Assembly: GCA_016713865.1 (NCBI GenBank)
Contig: JADJOG010000050.1
Span: forward strand, 73,756 to 137,755
Length of the DNA stretch: 64,000 nucleotides
DNA from: Flavobacteriales bacterium
GTDB taxonomy: Bacteria; Bacteroidota; Bacteroidia; Flavobacteriales_F; PHOS-HE28
Reading direction: 5' to 3'
The stretch's first letter is position 1. The number at the start of each line of letters is the position of its first letter. Position numbers and translations under genes: made by a program. Shown here piece after piece: positions 17,064-26,610 of the stretch. The notes under the pieces are model-generated. The model ran no database searches and was not told where the DNA came from. It saw only the letters and a list, made by a program, of their open reading frames with translations.

Positions 17064-18179
17064 CTAGCCCTGTGTCAGGAATGGCACCTTCACCACCTTG
17101 CCTTTGAGCGCTCGGCCGCGCGCATCAACCAGGATCTCGGATCCGGGCGCGCTCAAAGCCACAGGCACATAGGCCATGCCGATGGGCTTGTTGAGCGTTG
17201 GGCTCATGGTGCCGCTTGTTACCGAGCCGATCACGGCCCCACCCGCATCCACCACGTTCATGCCGTGGCGCGGTATGCCGCGATCGATCAGCTCGAAGCC
17301 GACGAGCTTGGTGGCCGTGCCCTGCTCCTTATGCCCTTTGATGGCCGCGCTGTTCGTGAAGTCCTTGGTGAATTTGGTGATCCAGCCCAGGCCCGCAGCG
17401 ATGGGCGAAGTGGTGTCGTCGATGTCGTTTCCGTATAGGCAGAAGCCCATCTCCAGACGCAGCATATCGCGCGCCGCCAAACCGCAGGGCTTGATGCCGA
17501 AAGGAGCACCCGCCTCGAACACGGCTTTCCAGGCTTTCTCGGCCAACGGATTCGGGATGTAGATCTCGTAGCCACCCGCACCGGTGTAGCCCGTGGTGCT
17601 GATGAGCACGAGGCCCACGCCTTTCATCTCGGCATACATCGCGGTGTAGTACGGCATGCTGGCGATGTCCTCGGCGAAGAGGCCCTTAAGCGTGTCCACA
17701 GCCTTCGGTCCTTGCACGGCCAGCAGGCTCATGCGATCGCTGATGTTCTCCAGTTGCGCGCCGCCACTGTTGCGCGCGCTGATCCAGTTCCAATCCTTGT
17801 CAATATTGCTCGCGTTCACCACCAGCACATAATGATTGTCATCAGCATGTTGCATGCGATAGACGAGCAGGTCATCGACGATGCCGCCGGTCTCGTTGGG
17901 CAAGCAGCTGTATTGCACTTTGCCCACGGTGAGCTTGCTGGCATCGTTGCTGGTCACTTTCTGGATCAGGTCAAGCGCGCCCGGACCACGCACGAGGAAT
18001 TCGCCCATGTGGCTCACATCGAACACGCCCACGCCGTTTCGCACGGCATTGTGCTCATCGATGACGCCGGTGTATTGCACGGGCATCAGGTAGCCGGCGA
18101 AGGGCACCATCTTGGCGCCGAGCGATTCGTGAATGTGCGTCAGGGCCGTGCGTTTCAGGTCGGTGGCGGTCTCGCTCAT
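17064..18179 (-). CDS. gcvT: Glycine cleavage system T protein (aminomethyltransferase)
   Basis: GcvT takes the aminomethyl group from lipoyl-GcvH and passes it to tetrahydrofolate, releasing ammonia. The ATG at 18179 gives a 371-residue protein, the usual size. Typical segments are LGAKMVPFAGYLMPVQY, VGVFDVSHMGEF (with the folate-contact Asp), QGPKA, TGYTGAGGYEIY, GLAARDMLRLE and the C-terminal barrel with SGTMSPTLNKPIGMAYV. The start overlaps the upstream glycosyltransferase stop by four bases. The gcvH and gcvP genes are not in the window. No glycine riboswitch is seen. Confidence 0.95.
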   Translation of the reverse strand: MSETATDLKRTALTHIHESLGAKMVPFAGYLMPVQYTGVIDEHNAVRNGVGVFDVSHMGEFLVRGPGALDLIQKVTSNDASKLTVGKVQYSCLPNETGGIVDDLLVYRMQHADDNHYVLVVNASNIDKDWNWISARNSGGAQLENISDRMSLLAVQGPKAVDTLKGLFAEDIASMPYYTAMYAEMKGVGLVLISTTGYTGAGGYEIYIPNPLAEKAWKAVFEAGAPFGIKPCGLAARDMLRLEMGFCLYGNDIDDTTSPIAAGLGWITKFTKDFTNSAAIKGHKEQGTATKLVGFELIDRGIPRHGMNVVDAGGAVIGSVTSGTMSPTLNKPIGMAYVPVALSAPGSEILVDARGRALKGKVVKVPFLTQG

Positions 18180-19267
18180 GATGTGCGTGTGAGTTCGTTG
18201 AAGAGTTCGAGGTAGCGATCGCGCCACGCCACGGTGGAATAGGCTTGCTCCACGGTGCGGCGCGCTTCGGCTCCCAGACGGCGGCGAAGATCGGCATCGT
18301 TCACCAAGAGCCGCAGCTTGGCCAGCCATTCCTCATCGCTGCCTGCGAGGAAACCGTTCTCGCCATCGCGCACGATGGTGGCGTTCACCCCTACGCGAGC
18401 GAGCACCACGGCCTTGGCCATGCCCATGTACTGCAGCCCCTTGAAGCCGCATTTGCCACGGCTCCATTCGGTATCGGGCAAGGGCATGATGCCGATGTCG
18501 ATGGGTGCCAGATCCTCGGGTTCGCTGGCAGCGTTCCAGGTGATCTGCTCGACCTCCAACCCAGGAATGATCACCGGCCGGTCACTGATGAAGCGGAAGA
18601 CGATATCCCCTCGGAATTCCTCTTGCAGCTTCAGTAGCATGGGCACGGCTGTCATCAGGTGCGGCGTGCTCGTCAGGCTGCCTGTCCACCCGATCACGAC
18701 CTTGCCATCGCTGCGCTTAGCAGCATCCATTGGCATGTAGCGCTCCGTATCGATCACCGTTGGGATCACCTCCACATGCCCGTTGTGCTGCTTCGCATAA
18801 TCCGCGAGGAAGGCATTCCCGGCGATCACATGCGTGGCAAGGCCGATGATGCGCGGGGTCTTCGCGGGATCCTTCAGCCACCTGAGCTTGCGATTGCCCT
18901 CGCTCACATCCATCCGCCATATGGCATCGTCGAAATCGTAGATCAGCGGCTTGCCAGTGGCGGCTAGCGCGCGTTCGAAACGGATGCTGCCGGTCATGAG
19001 CGCCTCGCGCTGCACGAAGACCAGGTCGTGATCCTGAGCCATGCGAACATGCTCACGACGAAGGCGAAGGCTCTTGCGGAAGATGCGCGCTTTATCGAGC
19101 AAGCGACCCGGGGAGTAGAAGACCTTGTCGTCGGCCTCGTCGATGATCCACGCGTAGCGCACCGTTACGCCATGCTTCTCCCAATACGGCACGAACTGCT
19201 CGAAGCGGTATCGCTGGCTGGGGCTGCGGCCCGGCCTGTGACTGGCAATGAAGAGAACCGAAGGCAT
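18176..19267 (-). CDS. Glycosyltransferase, GT-B fold (group 1/4-like)
   Basis: A 363-residue cytoplasmic glycosyltransferase. The N-terminal Rossmann half starts VLFIASHRPGRSPSQRYRFEQ and includes DFDDAIW. The second half has the donor-side pattern VVIGWTGSLTSTPHL and, near the end, GKCGFKGLQYMGMAKAVV and GVNATIVRDGENGFLA, the usual E/G-rich donor site region of GT4-type enzymes. The sugar and acceptor cannot be told. It probably acts in surface polysaccharide synthesis, as a CapD-like epimerase gene lies just upstream in divergent orientation. The gene overlaps gcvT by four bases. Confidence 0.87.
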   Translation of the reverse strand: MPSVLFIASHRPGRSPSQRYRFEQFVPYWEKHGVTVRYAWIIDEADDKVFYSPGRLLDKARIFRKSLRLRREHVRMAQDHDLVFVQREALMTGSIRFERALAATGKPLIYDFDDAIWRMDVSEGNRKLRWLKDPAKTPRIIGLATHVIAGNAFLADYAKQHNGHVEVIPTVIDTERYMPMDAAKRSDGKVVIGWTGSLTSTPHLMTAVPMLLKLQEEFRGDIVFRFISDRPVIIPGLEVEQITWNAASEPEDLAPIDIGIMPLPDTEWSRGKCGFKGLQYMGMAKAVVLARVGVNATIVRDGENGFLAGSDEEWLAKLRLLVNDADLRRRLGAEARRTVEQAYSTVAWRDRYLELFNELTRTS

Positions 19268-19371
19268 TCCTGCATGCGGATCCGCTTCACGCTGAAGCGA
19301 ACGGCGGCCGAATATAGACGGGGGCCTTCGCCTCGATCGGCCCGCTTATCCAACAGCCGAAACACCGCTTC

Positions 19372-19379
19372 TATCTTGC
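19372..19379 (+). promoter_or_regulatory. -7-like element before the CapD-like gene
   Basis: TATCTTGC lies 6 bases before the ATG at 19386, in the spacing seen before several other genes here. No clear -33 element is seen. Confidence 0.4.
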
Positions 19380-19385
19380 CCCGCC

Positions 19386-21210
19386 ATGGCTGCGCGCCTC
19401 TTCCCCCGCTGGGGCATCCTCGTTATCGATCTGGTGCTCTGCTTGGTGGCGCTCGCATCGGCCTATCTGCTGCGCTTCAACTTCCAGGTACCGCCGCACG
19501 AGGTTGACCTGCTGCTGCCGGTGCTGCCCATTTTCCTGCTGGTGCGCGCGGCCACATTCCTCTGGGCGGGCATCCCCCGGATCATGGTGCGCCATACCGG
19601 CACCGACGATGCGCGCCGTCTTTTCCTCACCGTGCTCGCGGGCACCGCGCTCTTCGGCGTGATCAGCGTGGCGCGCTACCTCTTCTTCGATGGCGTGTAT
19701 TTCTTGCCGCGCGCGGTGATCATCATCGACTTCATGGCCACCGCCATGCTCGTGATCACAGCGCGCATTGGCTTCAAGCTGCTTCACCTGCGCAGCCGCG
19801 GCGCGGGCAAGGAGCGCGTGCGCGTGGTCATTCACGGTGCGGGCGAGGCAGGTCTGATCACAAGCGAACGCTGGAGCGCGAGGGCTCGGTGAAATACGAG
19901 GTGGCCGCCTTCATCGACGATGATGATCGCAAAGCGGGAAAGCGCCTCGAGGGCGTGCTCATCCAGCCCGCCTCGCGTCTGCCCGATTTGCTCAGCGATG
20001 GCATCGAGCAAGTGATCATCGCCATCGGAAAGCCTGAACCCGAGCTGCGGCGGAAGGTGGTGGAAGCCTGCATCGCGGCCAAGGTGCGCGTGCTCACCAT
20101 CCCTCCAGTGAACGATTGGATCAACGGGCAGCTGAGTGCTGGCCAGATCCAGGAAGTACGCATCGAAGACCTCTTGGGGCGATCCGTGATCCAATTGGAG
20201 CAGCATGGCGTGCGCGAGTTGATCGCGGGCAAGCGTGTGCTGGTGACGAACGCGGCGGGCAGTATCGGCAGCGAACTGGTGCGCCAACTGAGCGAGATGC
20301 AGCCAGCCGCGCTCACTATGGTCGATATCGCTGAGAGCGGCCTGTACGACATCCAGATGGAACTCGTTGGCAAAGGCCGGGGCGAGCAGTTGCGCGTGCT
20401 GGTAGCCGATGTGCGCGATGCGGAGCGGATGCAGGGCGTGTTCGATCAGGAGCGGCCGCAAGTGGTCTTCCACGCGGCGGCATACAAGCACGTGCCGCTC
20501 ATGGAGGCGCAGCCCGAGAAGCCATCCGCACCAACGTGGGCGGCACACGCAATCTGGCCAGGACCGCAGCCGCGCAAGGTGTTGAGCGCTTCGTGCTCAT
20601 CAGCACCGACAAGGCCGTGAACCCCACGAGTGTCATGGGCGCGAGCAAGCGTGCGGCTGAAATGGTGGTGGGGGCCATCGCGCAAGGCAGCAACACGCGA
20701 TTCGTTACCACGCGATTCGGCAATGTGCTTGGCAGCAGCGGATCGGTGATTCCGCTCTTCCGCAAGCAGATCGAGGCCGGTGGGCCCGTCACTGTTACGC
20801 ATCCGGAGGTGACGCGCTTCTTCATGACCATTCCCGAAGCCTGTCGCCTCGTGCTTGAGGCCGCAGCCATGGGTAAGGGCGGCGAGATCTATGTCTTCGA
20901 CATGGGCCAACCCGTGCGCATCGCCGACCTCGCCGACAAGATGATCCGCCTCAGCGGTAAGGAGCCCGGCGTTGACATCGAGGTGGTATACACCGGCCTG
21001 CGCCCCGGAGAGAAGCTCTATGAGGAATTGCTGACCACATCAGAGAACCTATTGCCCACGCATCATCCGCGCATCCTCATTGGCAAAGTGGCGGGGGTCG
21101 ATGCCGCGAGCCTCGAGAAGCGCACGGAGGATCTGCTTCAGCAGAAGGGCGATCGGATCACTGATTGCCTGCGCAGCGTGATTCCCGAATACACGCCAGC
21201 GAAAGCCTGA
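19386..21210 (+). pseudogene. CapD/WbpM-like nucleoside-diphosphate sugar epimerase/dehydratase, two frameshifts
   Basis: When the frames are joined this is a full-length (about 607 residues) polysaccharide biosynthesis protein of the CapD/FlaA1/WbpM group. Four N-terminal membrane helices come first. A first Rossmann-like domain follows (VVIHGAGEAGLI), then the SDR domain with VTNAAGSIGSELVRQL for NAD(P), HAAAYKHVPLME and the catalytic STDKAVNPTSVMGASKR. These enzymes epimerise or dehydrate UDP-sugars for surface glycans. The reading frame changes near 19860 and near 20525. In both places restoring one base (AC(C)AAG and AAG(G)CC) gives a perfect family match, so sequencing error is likelier than decay. 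Confidence 0.85.
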
Positions 21211-21221
21211 TGCGCTGCCGG

Positions 21222-21229
21222 TAACTTCG
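21222..21229 (+). promoter_or_regulatory. -7-like element before the 21235 gene
   Basis: TAACTTCG ends 5 bases before the ATG at 21235. It is one of the clearest copies of the recurrent TAnnTTYG element in this window. Confidence 0.45.
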
Positions 21230-21234
21230 CCCGC

Positions 21235-21636
21235 ATGACCAAGGACCGCAATCTGGAGATCGCCCGCCTGCAAAAGGAGATCGGCGATTACGTGGGCATG
21301 GGAAAGGACAGCCTCGTATTCAACTTCGACGCGAAGGGCAAGCGCACCAAGCTCCACGTGATCACCGTTAACCCGAGACACAGCCAGAGCTTCCTCTTCC
21401 ACGCCACCGATGGCAGCGACAAGGTGGACGCTTTGCGCGAAATGCTCAATTACGTGAAGACATACAAAGAGCGCACGAGCAGCTACACGATCCAATGGAG
21501 CGCGCGCGGCGATAACGGCTTGCAGACCTCCTACTTCCGGGCCAAGAACGTATTGGAAGCGCTGGACAAGCTCTTCTATGATCGCGACCCCAACAGCATC
21601 ACTGTGTTCAGCGTGATGCTGAACCCCATTACCTGA
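21235..21636 (+). CDS. Conserved-type hypothetical protein, 133 residues
   Basis: I do not recognise a named family. The protein is soluble, without signal peptide or membrane helix, and shows a regular mixture of strands and helices (for example KLHVITVNPRHSQSFLFHATDG and VDALREMLNYVKTYKER). Its codon use matches the neighbours and the frame is clean. A promoter-like element immediately precedes the ATG, and mnmH follows after 12 bases on the same strand, so it may share that transcript. Confidence 0.75.
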   Translation: MTKDRNLEIARLQKEIGDYVGMGKDSLVFNFDAKGKRTKLHVITVNPRHSQSFLFHATDGSDKVDALREMLNYVKTYKERTSSYTIQWSARGDNGLQTSYFRAKNVLEALDKLFYDRDPNSITVFSVMLNPIT

Positions 21637-21648
21637 CGCGCAACACGG

Positions 21649-22676
21649 ATGGTGCGCGCGCTGGGCATCGCGGAGTTCATCGCGCTCGACGCGCCCATCA
21701 TCGATGTCCGCTCGCCCAAGGAGTTCGCGCAAGGGCATATCCCATTCGCCAGCAACCTGCCCCTCTTCACTGATGAAGCGGCGCCATCGTGGGCACCTTG
21801 TACAAGCAGAGCGGGCGCGATGCCGCCGTGCTCGAAGGCTTGCGCATCGTTGGCCCCAAGCTCGCGGGGATCGTGGAGCAGGCGCGCGCGCTGGCGCCCG
21901 ATGGCCGCATTCGCTTGCATTGCTGGCGCGGCGGCGAGCGCAGCGGCAGCGTGGCCTGGCTGCTCGACAAGGCTGGCTTCGCCGAAGTCGCAACACTGAG
22001 AGGCGGATACAAGAGCTTCCGCAACCACGTGCTCGCATCATTCGATTCGCCCATCGATCTGCGTGTGCTCGGCGGTTACACCGGCACTGGCAAGACCGAA
22101 TTGCTCGGCCACTTGAGCGCGCTTGGCGCACAGGTCATTGACCTGGAAGCGCTGGCCCATCACAAGGGATCGTCGTTCGGCGCGCTGGGCCAATTGCCAC
22201 AGCCCACCACCGAGCATTTCGAGAATATGCTCTGGCACGCATTGCAACGCACCGATGGATCACGCACCATCTGGGTCGAGGATGAGAGCCTGATGATCGG
22301 CCGATGCAAGATCCCACAGGCCTTCTTCAATCAGATGCGCGCAGCCCTGCTCCTGTTCGCCGATATGCCGCAAGAGCAACGCGCCGAACGGCTGATGAAG
22401 GATTATGGCGGATTCCCGAAGCATCAACTCGCCGAAGCTTTGAAGCGCATCGAGAAGCGCTTAGGGCCGCAGCATTGCAAAGCCGCGCTCGAATCGCTTG
22501 ATGCAGGCGACCTGAAGACCGTGGCCAGCATCACCCTCACGTACTACGACAAGACCTATCGACGCGGCATGGAAGCGCGCGAGGTAAGTCGTGTGATCAC
22601 ATTGCCAGTCGACGGCGGCGATATGCGGGGATTGGCTGAACAAATAGTATCTCAGTTGAATGAACGAGCCCACTGA
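21649..22676 (+). pseudogene. mnmH: tRNA 2-selenouridine synthase MnmH (SelU), one frameshift
   Basis: MnmH replaces the 2-thio group of wobble uridine in certain tRNAs with selenium from selenophosphate, through a geranylated intermediate. The N-terminal rhodanese domain has PIIDVRSPKEFAQGHIP and the catalytic cysteine in LHCWRGGERSGS. The C-terminal P-loop domain has GGYTGTGKTELL. The frame shifts by one base near 21783, between FTDEAA and VGTLYKQSGRDA, two segments that are adjacent in the family. One missing base explains it. The 3' end overlaps selD by 17 bases, matching the functional link, since SelD makes the selenium donor. Confidence 0.88.
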
Positions 22677-23709
22677 CCCCATCCGCCTCACCCAATACAG
22701 CCACGGTGCGGGCTGCGGATGCAAGATCGCGCCGGCCGTACTGGAGCAGGTGCTGCGCAGCGAACTCAGCGCATTCCCCGATCCACGGCTGCTCGTAGGT
22801 TACGGCAGCAAGGACGATGCGGCTGTTTACGATCTGGGCAACGGGCGCGCGATCATCAGCACCACCGACTTCTTCTCTCCCATCGTCGATGACGCGTTCG
22901 ACTTCGGGCGCATCGCGGCCACCAATGCGCTGAGCGATGTGTACGCCATGGGCGGCACGCCATTGCTGGCCGTGGCGATCCTCGGCTGGCCCGTGGAGAA
23001 ACTCCCCGCCGACCTGGCTGCGCGTGTGCTCGATGGTGGTCGCACCGTCTGCCACGAAGCCGGCATCGCGCTGGCCGGCGGGCACAGCATCGATGCGCCT
23101 GAGCCCTTCTTCGGCCTGGCGGTCACGGGCGAGGTGGCTACGGAACGGATCAAGCGCAATAACACCGCGCGTGATGGCGATGTGCTGCTGCTCACCAAAC
23201 CCATCGGCCTCGGCATCCTGGCCACCGCCATGAAGCGCGGCTCACTGAAGCCCGAGCATGCGGGCATCGGAACAGCGATCATGACCCGGCTGAACAAGGT
23301 GGGCACCTTTTTGAGCGCGATTGATGGTGTGCATGCCATCACGGACATCTCCGGCTTCGGCCTCGCGGGCCACTTGCTCGAGGTGTGCGAAGGCAGCAGC
23401 TTGAGTGCGACAATCGACTTCGGCCAAGTGCCCATCATTCCCGAAGCGCGCGAATACCTTGCGCTAGGCGCTTATCCCGATGGCAGCTTCCGCAATTGGA
23501 AATCATACGCCAGCAAGATCCAGGGCGCATCGGACATGGAACGCATGATGCTGTTGAGCGACCCGCAGACCAGCGGCGGCCTGCTGATCGCTTGCGCGAA
23601 GTCAGCGGTTCAGGAAGCACAGGATGCTTGCAGAGCGCATGGCGATGCTTGCCACGAGATCGGCTCGCTCTCCACCATGATTGATGGCGTGGTCATCAGC
23701 GTGCGCTGA
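22660..23709 (+). CDS. selD: Selenide, water dikinase SelD (cysteine form)
   Basis: SelD makes selenophosphate from selenide and ATP. The 349-residue protein shows the signature SHGAGCGCKIAP near residues 15-25; Cys19 lies at the catalytic position that is selenocysteine in some species, and Lys22 is also kept. The ATP-binding core includes DDAAVYDLG, STTDFFSPIVDD, TNALSDVYAMGG and GGHSIDAPEP. It overlaps mnmH by 17 bases, so the operon points to tRNA selenouridine as the use of selenium here. No selA, selB or tRNA-Sec was seen in the window. Confidence 0.95.
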   Translation: MNEPTDPIRLTQYSHGAGCGCKIAPAVLEQVLRSELSAFPDPRLLVGYGSKDDAAVYDLGNGRAIISTTDFFSPIVDDAFDFGRIAATNALSDVYAMGGTPLLAVAILGWPVEKLPADLAARVLDGGRTVCHEAGIALAGGHSIDAPEPFFGLAVTGEVATERIKRNNTARDGDVLLLTKPIGLGILATAMKRGSLKPEHAGIGTAIMTRLNKVGTFLSAIDGVHAITDISGFGLAGHLLEVCEGSSLSATIDFGQVPIIPEAREYLALGAYPDGSFRNWKSYASKIQGASDMERMMLLSDPQTSGGLLIACAKSAVQEAQDACRAHGDACHEIGSLSTMIDGVVISVR

Positions 23710-23764
23710 GGCAAGCGCGCAACAGGTAGCTTCGACGCCCCAGAACACACGAATACGATTCATC

Positions 23765-24295
23765 ATGGCTAAGGAAAGACTGAAGAAACCGGAGTTGGAG
23801 CGCCTCTTGGGCGAGTATTTCGCTGAGCGCCGCATGCTCATGTTCAAGCTGAACAAGGTGCGCGCTGCCATCGTGGAGCTGAAGCGCGTACGCGTCGAGA
23901 AAGAAGCCTCGGCTGAGAATAGAGTGCCGCGCACATACACGCGCCGCAAACCGGGTCCACGTAAGAAGCGCACGGTGAAGCAGGGCTACCGGCTGAATGA
24001 ATGGGACAAGATGATCGCCGAGGCGATCACGCGATCGAACCGCCTGCTCACGAAGCAGGAATTGCTGGCCATCAGCACCGCATGGGCCAAGCGCGAGGAT
24101 CCCAAAGCGAAGGGCGCCGAAGTGGAAGTGAAACTCACCCGCACGCTGCAGAAGCTAAGCGGCAGGCGCGGTGTGCTGGGCAAGCACCGCACGGGCAAGA
24201 TGCGTGGCCTGCATTATGGACTGACCGAGTGGTTTTTCAACGGCAAGCTGAAGCAGGAGCACAAGGCCAAGGTGCAGCTGCCCGCGAAAGCGTGA
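23765..24295 (+). CDS. Basic hypothetical protein, 176 residues
   Basis: I do not recognise the family. The chosen ATG begins MAKERLKKPELERLL. The N-terminal half is a charged helix followed by a very basic stretch (RRKPGPRKKRTVKQG). The second half holds a helical segment with KMIAEAITRSNRLLTKQELL, which resembles a winged-helix or helix-turn-helix hint, and ends with an aromatic GLTEWFFNGKLKQEHK. Binding to nucleic acid would fit the charge but is a guess. A TAGCTTCG element lies 31 bases upstream. It follows selD in the same direction. Confidence 0.72.
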   Translation: MAKERLKKPELERLLGEYFAERRMLMFKLNKVRAAIVELKRVRVEKEASAENRVPRTYTRRKPGPRKKRTVKQGYRLNEWDKMIAEAITRSNRLLTKQELLAISTAWAKREDPKAKGAEVEVKLTRTLQKLSGRRGVLGKHRTGKMRGLHYGLTEWFFNGKLKQEHKAKVQLPAKA

Positions 24296-24366
24296 GCGCA
24301 GGTTGATTTTCCGCATTCCAACAAGCTGATGGCGCGCTTAGCTTGCGTTGCAAAGCCTCTTGAATC

Positions 24367-24804
24367 ATGAAGAACATCGTTGCCGCCGTCGATTTCTCGC
24401 CCATCACCCAACGTGTGATGCGCATGGCCATGGACACGGCCAAGGGCCTTAACGCGAAGGTCTGGGTGATTCATGCAGCTGCGCCCGACCCCGATTTCGT
24501 CGGCTTCAAGACCGGTCCGCAATACATACGCGACCACAGGGCACAAGAGCTCCGTGAAGAGCATGCGCAGCTTCATGGCATGGCCGATGAGTTCCGCCAT
24601 GCTGGCGTCGATTGCGATGCGCTGTTGGTGCAAGGTCCAACCGCCGAAACGATAGTTGCCGAAGCGCATCGGCTGAACGCCGACCTCATCATCATGGGCT
24701 CGCATGGGCATGGTGCGTTATTCAGGGCGCTCCTGGGCAGCGTGAGCGAGCAGGTGCTGCGCGAAAGCGAGACTCCCCTTTTGATCATCCCATCGCCGAA
24801 GTGA
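24367..24804 (+). CDS. Universal stress protein, UspA family (single domain)
   Basis: A 145-residue UspA-fold protein. It begins with the usual strand (NIVAAVDFSP) and ends with the ATP-binding pattern G-2x-G-9x-GS in GSHGHGALFRALLGSVSEQVL, so it probably binds ATP. Such proteins help cells survive starvation and stress. Its TGA overlaps a GTG start of the next gene (GTGA), so the sugar dehydrogenase is translationally coupled to it, an unusual pairing. Confidence 0.92.
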   Translation: MKNIVAAVDFSPITQRVMRMAMDTAKGLNAKVWVIHAAAPDPDFVGFKTGPQYIRDHRAQELREEHAQLHGMADEFRHAGVDCDALLVQGPTAETIVAEAHRLNADLIIMGSHGHGALFRALLGSVSEQVLRESETPLLIIPSPK

Positions 24805-25924
24805 AGCGCAGACGCCACTTGGTATTCGCGGCTCTCGCATGGGCATCCATCGGTTCTGTGTGCGTGCCGATACGAGGCGGTGCCCCGAAGCAAGGGGACA
24901 TCAAGCTACCGCCGGGCTTCCGCATTTCATTATTCGCCTCTGAGGTGACCAATGCGCGCGCCATGTGCTGGGGCGCGGAAGGCACCCTGTTCGTAGGCAG
25001 CCGGAGCGCGGGCCTCGTGCATGCCCTGCGCGATACCGATGGCGACGGCAAGGCCGATGAGCGCCATGTGATCGCCAAGAACCTGAACATGCCCGTTGGC
25101 GTGGCTTTCCGCGATGGTGCTCTGTTCGTGAGCGCGGTGAGCAGCATCCTTCGCTTTGATTCCATCGAGCATCGATTGGCGAACCCACCCGCAGCCGTGA
25201 CTGTTTCCGATGCCTTCCCAACCGATAAGCATCACGGTTGGAAATTCATCGCCTTCGGACCGGACGGCAAGCTCTACGTTCCTGTTGGCGCGCCTTGCAA
25301 CAATTGCATAAGCCCCGATAGCATCTATGCGAGCATCACGCGCATGAACGCCGATGGCAGCGGACGTGAGATCATCGTCGCGCATGGTGTGCGCAACACC
25401 GTAGGCTTCGATTGGCATCCGGTAACCGGAGAACTCTGGTTCACGGACAATGGCCGCGATTGGCTCGGCGACGATTCCCGGATTGCGAGCTCAACAGGGC
25501 CGGCTCGAACGGCCACCATTTCGGCTATCCGTATTGCCATGCCGGCACAGTGAAAGATCCTGAATTCGGTGATCAACGCCTGTGCGGGGAATTCGTCCAG
25601 CCCGCATCGCTCCTCGGCCCGCACGTGGCACCGCTGGGCATGCGCTTCTACACCGGATCGCAATTCCCGGAGAAGTACCGCCATGCCATCTTCATAGCCG
25701 AGCACGGCAGCTGGAACAGGTCCACACCGATCGGCTACCGCGTTGTAGCAGCATTCCCACGGCCTGACGGCACTGCTATCACCGAGGTGTTCGCGGAGGG
25801 TTGGCTGAATGGCACCAAGGCCACTGGGCGTCCGGTAGATGTGATCATGGCGCCCGATGGCTCGCTCCTCGTGAGCGACGATGCTGGTGATGCGATCTAC
25901 CGCATCACCTATCAGCCGGAGTGA
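24801..25924 (+). pseudogene. PQQ-dependent sugar dehydrogenase-like (glucose/sorbosone type), one frameshift
   Basis: A six-bladed propeller of the soluble glucose/sorbosone dehydrogenase family. The GTG start at 24801 gives a basic start and a hydrophobic export signal. Family features are VGSRSAGLVHALRDTDGDGKAD, NMPVGVAFRDGALFV, HHGWKFIAFGPDGKLYV, GVRNTVGFDWHPVTGELWF and, in the next frame, FIAEHGSWNRS and RPVDVIMAPDGSLLVSDD. The histidines and arginine expected around PQQ and substrate seem retained. The frame changes by one base near 25485, between WFTDNGRDWLGDD and PDCELNRAGS, where the protein clearly continues. Likely an error; the gene is otherwise complete. Confidence 0.85.
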
Positions 25925-26008
25925 TCTCGATTGTGACCGATACGCGGTCGCGCGTCCTAAGAGCGATCAGCGGCGATCGGAAGGGAGAGTCCATCGCTGC
26001 TCGGTCCG

Positions 26009-26030
26009 GAGGGCGCGTTGAGCGCCCTTC
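26009..26030 (+). terminator. Hairpin terminator
   Basis: AGGGCGC-GTTGA-GCGCCCT forms a 7-bp stem with a 5-base loop about 85 bases after the sugar dehydrogenase stop, followed by a T-containing stretch. It fits a terminator for the usp-dehydrogenase transcript. Confidence 0.5.
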
Positions 26031-26118
26031 GTCGTTGCGGAGGTTTAAAGTTCTGTTGTTGAAAGAGCGATGTTGAATGCCCGGGTGTTCGGATCGTCGC
26101 CACGCAACCTTCGCAGCC

Positions 26119-26610
26119 ATGAAGAAGATCGTGATCACTTTCGGATTGGCACTCGGTGCATTGAGCACGCAAGCTCAAAAGAGCGGCTTCGGCTTGGGTA
26201 TCATGCTCGGCGACCCTACCGGCCTGAGTGGAAAAGCCTGGATCAGCAGCGACCGCGCCATCGATTTCGGGTTGGCTTGGGGCGTTTGGGGCCGCTACCT
26301 GCACCTCCATGGCGACTATCTGCTGCACAAGCAGAATCTCTTCGAGGTATCCTCCGGTTCGTTCGCGTTGCAATACGGGCCTGGAGTGCGCATCCGCTCG
26401 TGGCGCGATGGCCGCTACTGGCATCGTGGCCGCTGGAATGATTACGATGGTTCGCGCACGAGCATAGGCATCCGTTTCCCCGTCGGACTGACCTATGCCT
26501 TCGAAGGCGCACCGGTGGATGCCTTCATTGAACTGGCCCCGACCTTGGACCTCGCGCCCGGCACCTACTTCGACCTCGACGCTGCAATCGGCGCGCGGTT
26601 CTGGTTCTAA
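26119..26610 (+). CDS. DUF3996-like outer-membrane beta-barrel protein
   Basis: A 163-residue exported protein. The ATG at 26119 starts a signal peptide (MKKIVITFGLALGALSTQA-Q). Mature strands include FGLGIMLGDPTGLSGKAW, then WGRYLHLHGDYLLHK, GPGVRIRSW, SIGIRFPVGLTYAF and a C-terminal Phe (ARFWF), all typical of small outer-membrane barrels. The order GDPTGLSGK is what I associate with DUF3996. Function unknown. Its TAA stop forms the edge of the inverted-repeat element that follows. Confidence 0.8.
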   Translation: MKKIVITFGLALGALSTQAQKSGFGLGIMLGDPTGLSGKAWISSDRAIDFGLAWGVWGRYLHLHGDYLLHKQNLFEVSSGSFALQYGPGVRIRSWRDGRYWHRGRWNDYDGSRTSIGIRFPVGLTYAFEGAPVDAFIELAPTLDLAPGTYFDLDAAIGARFWF

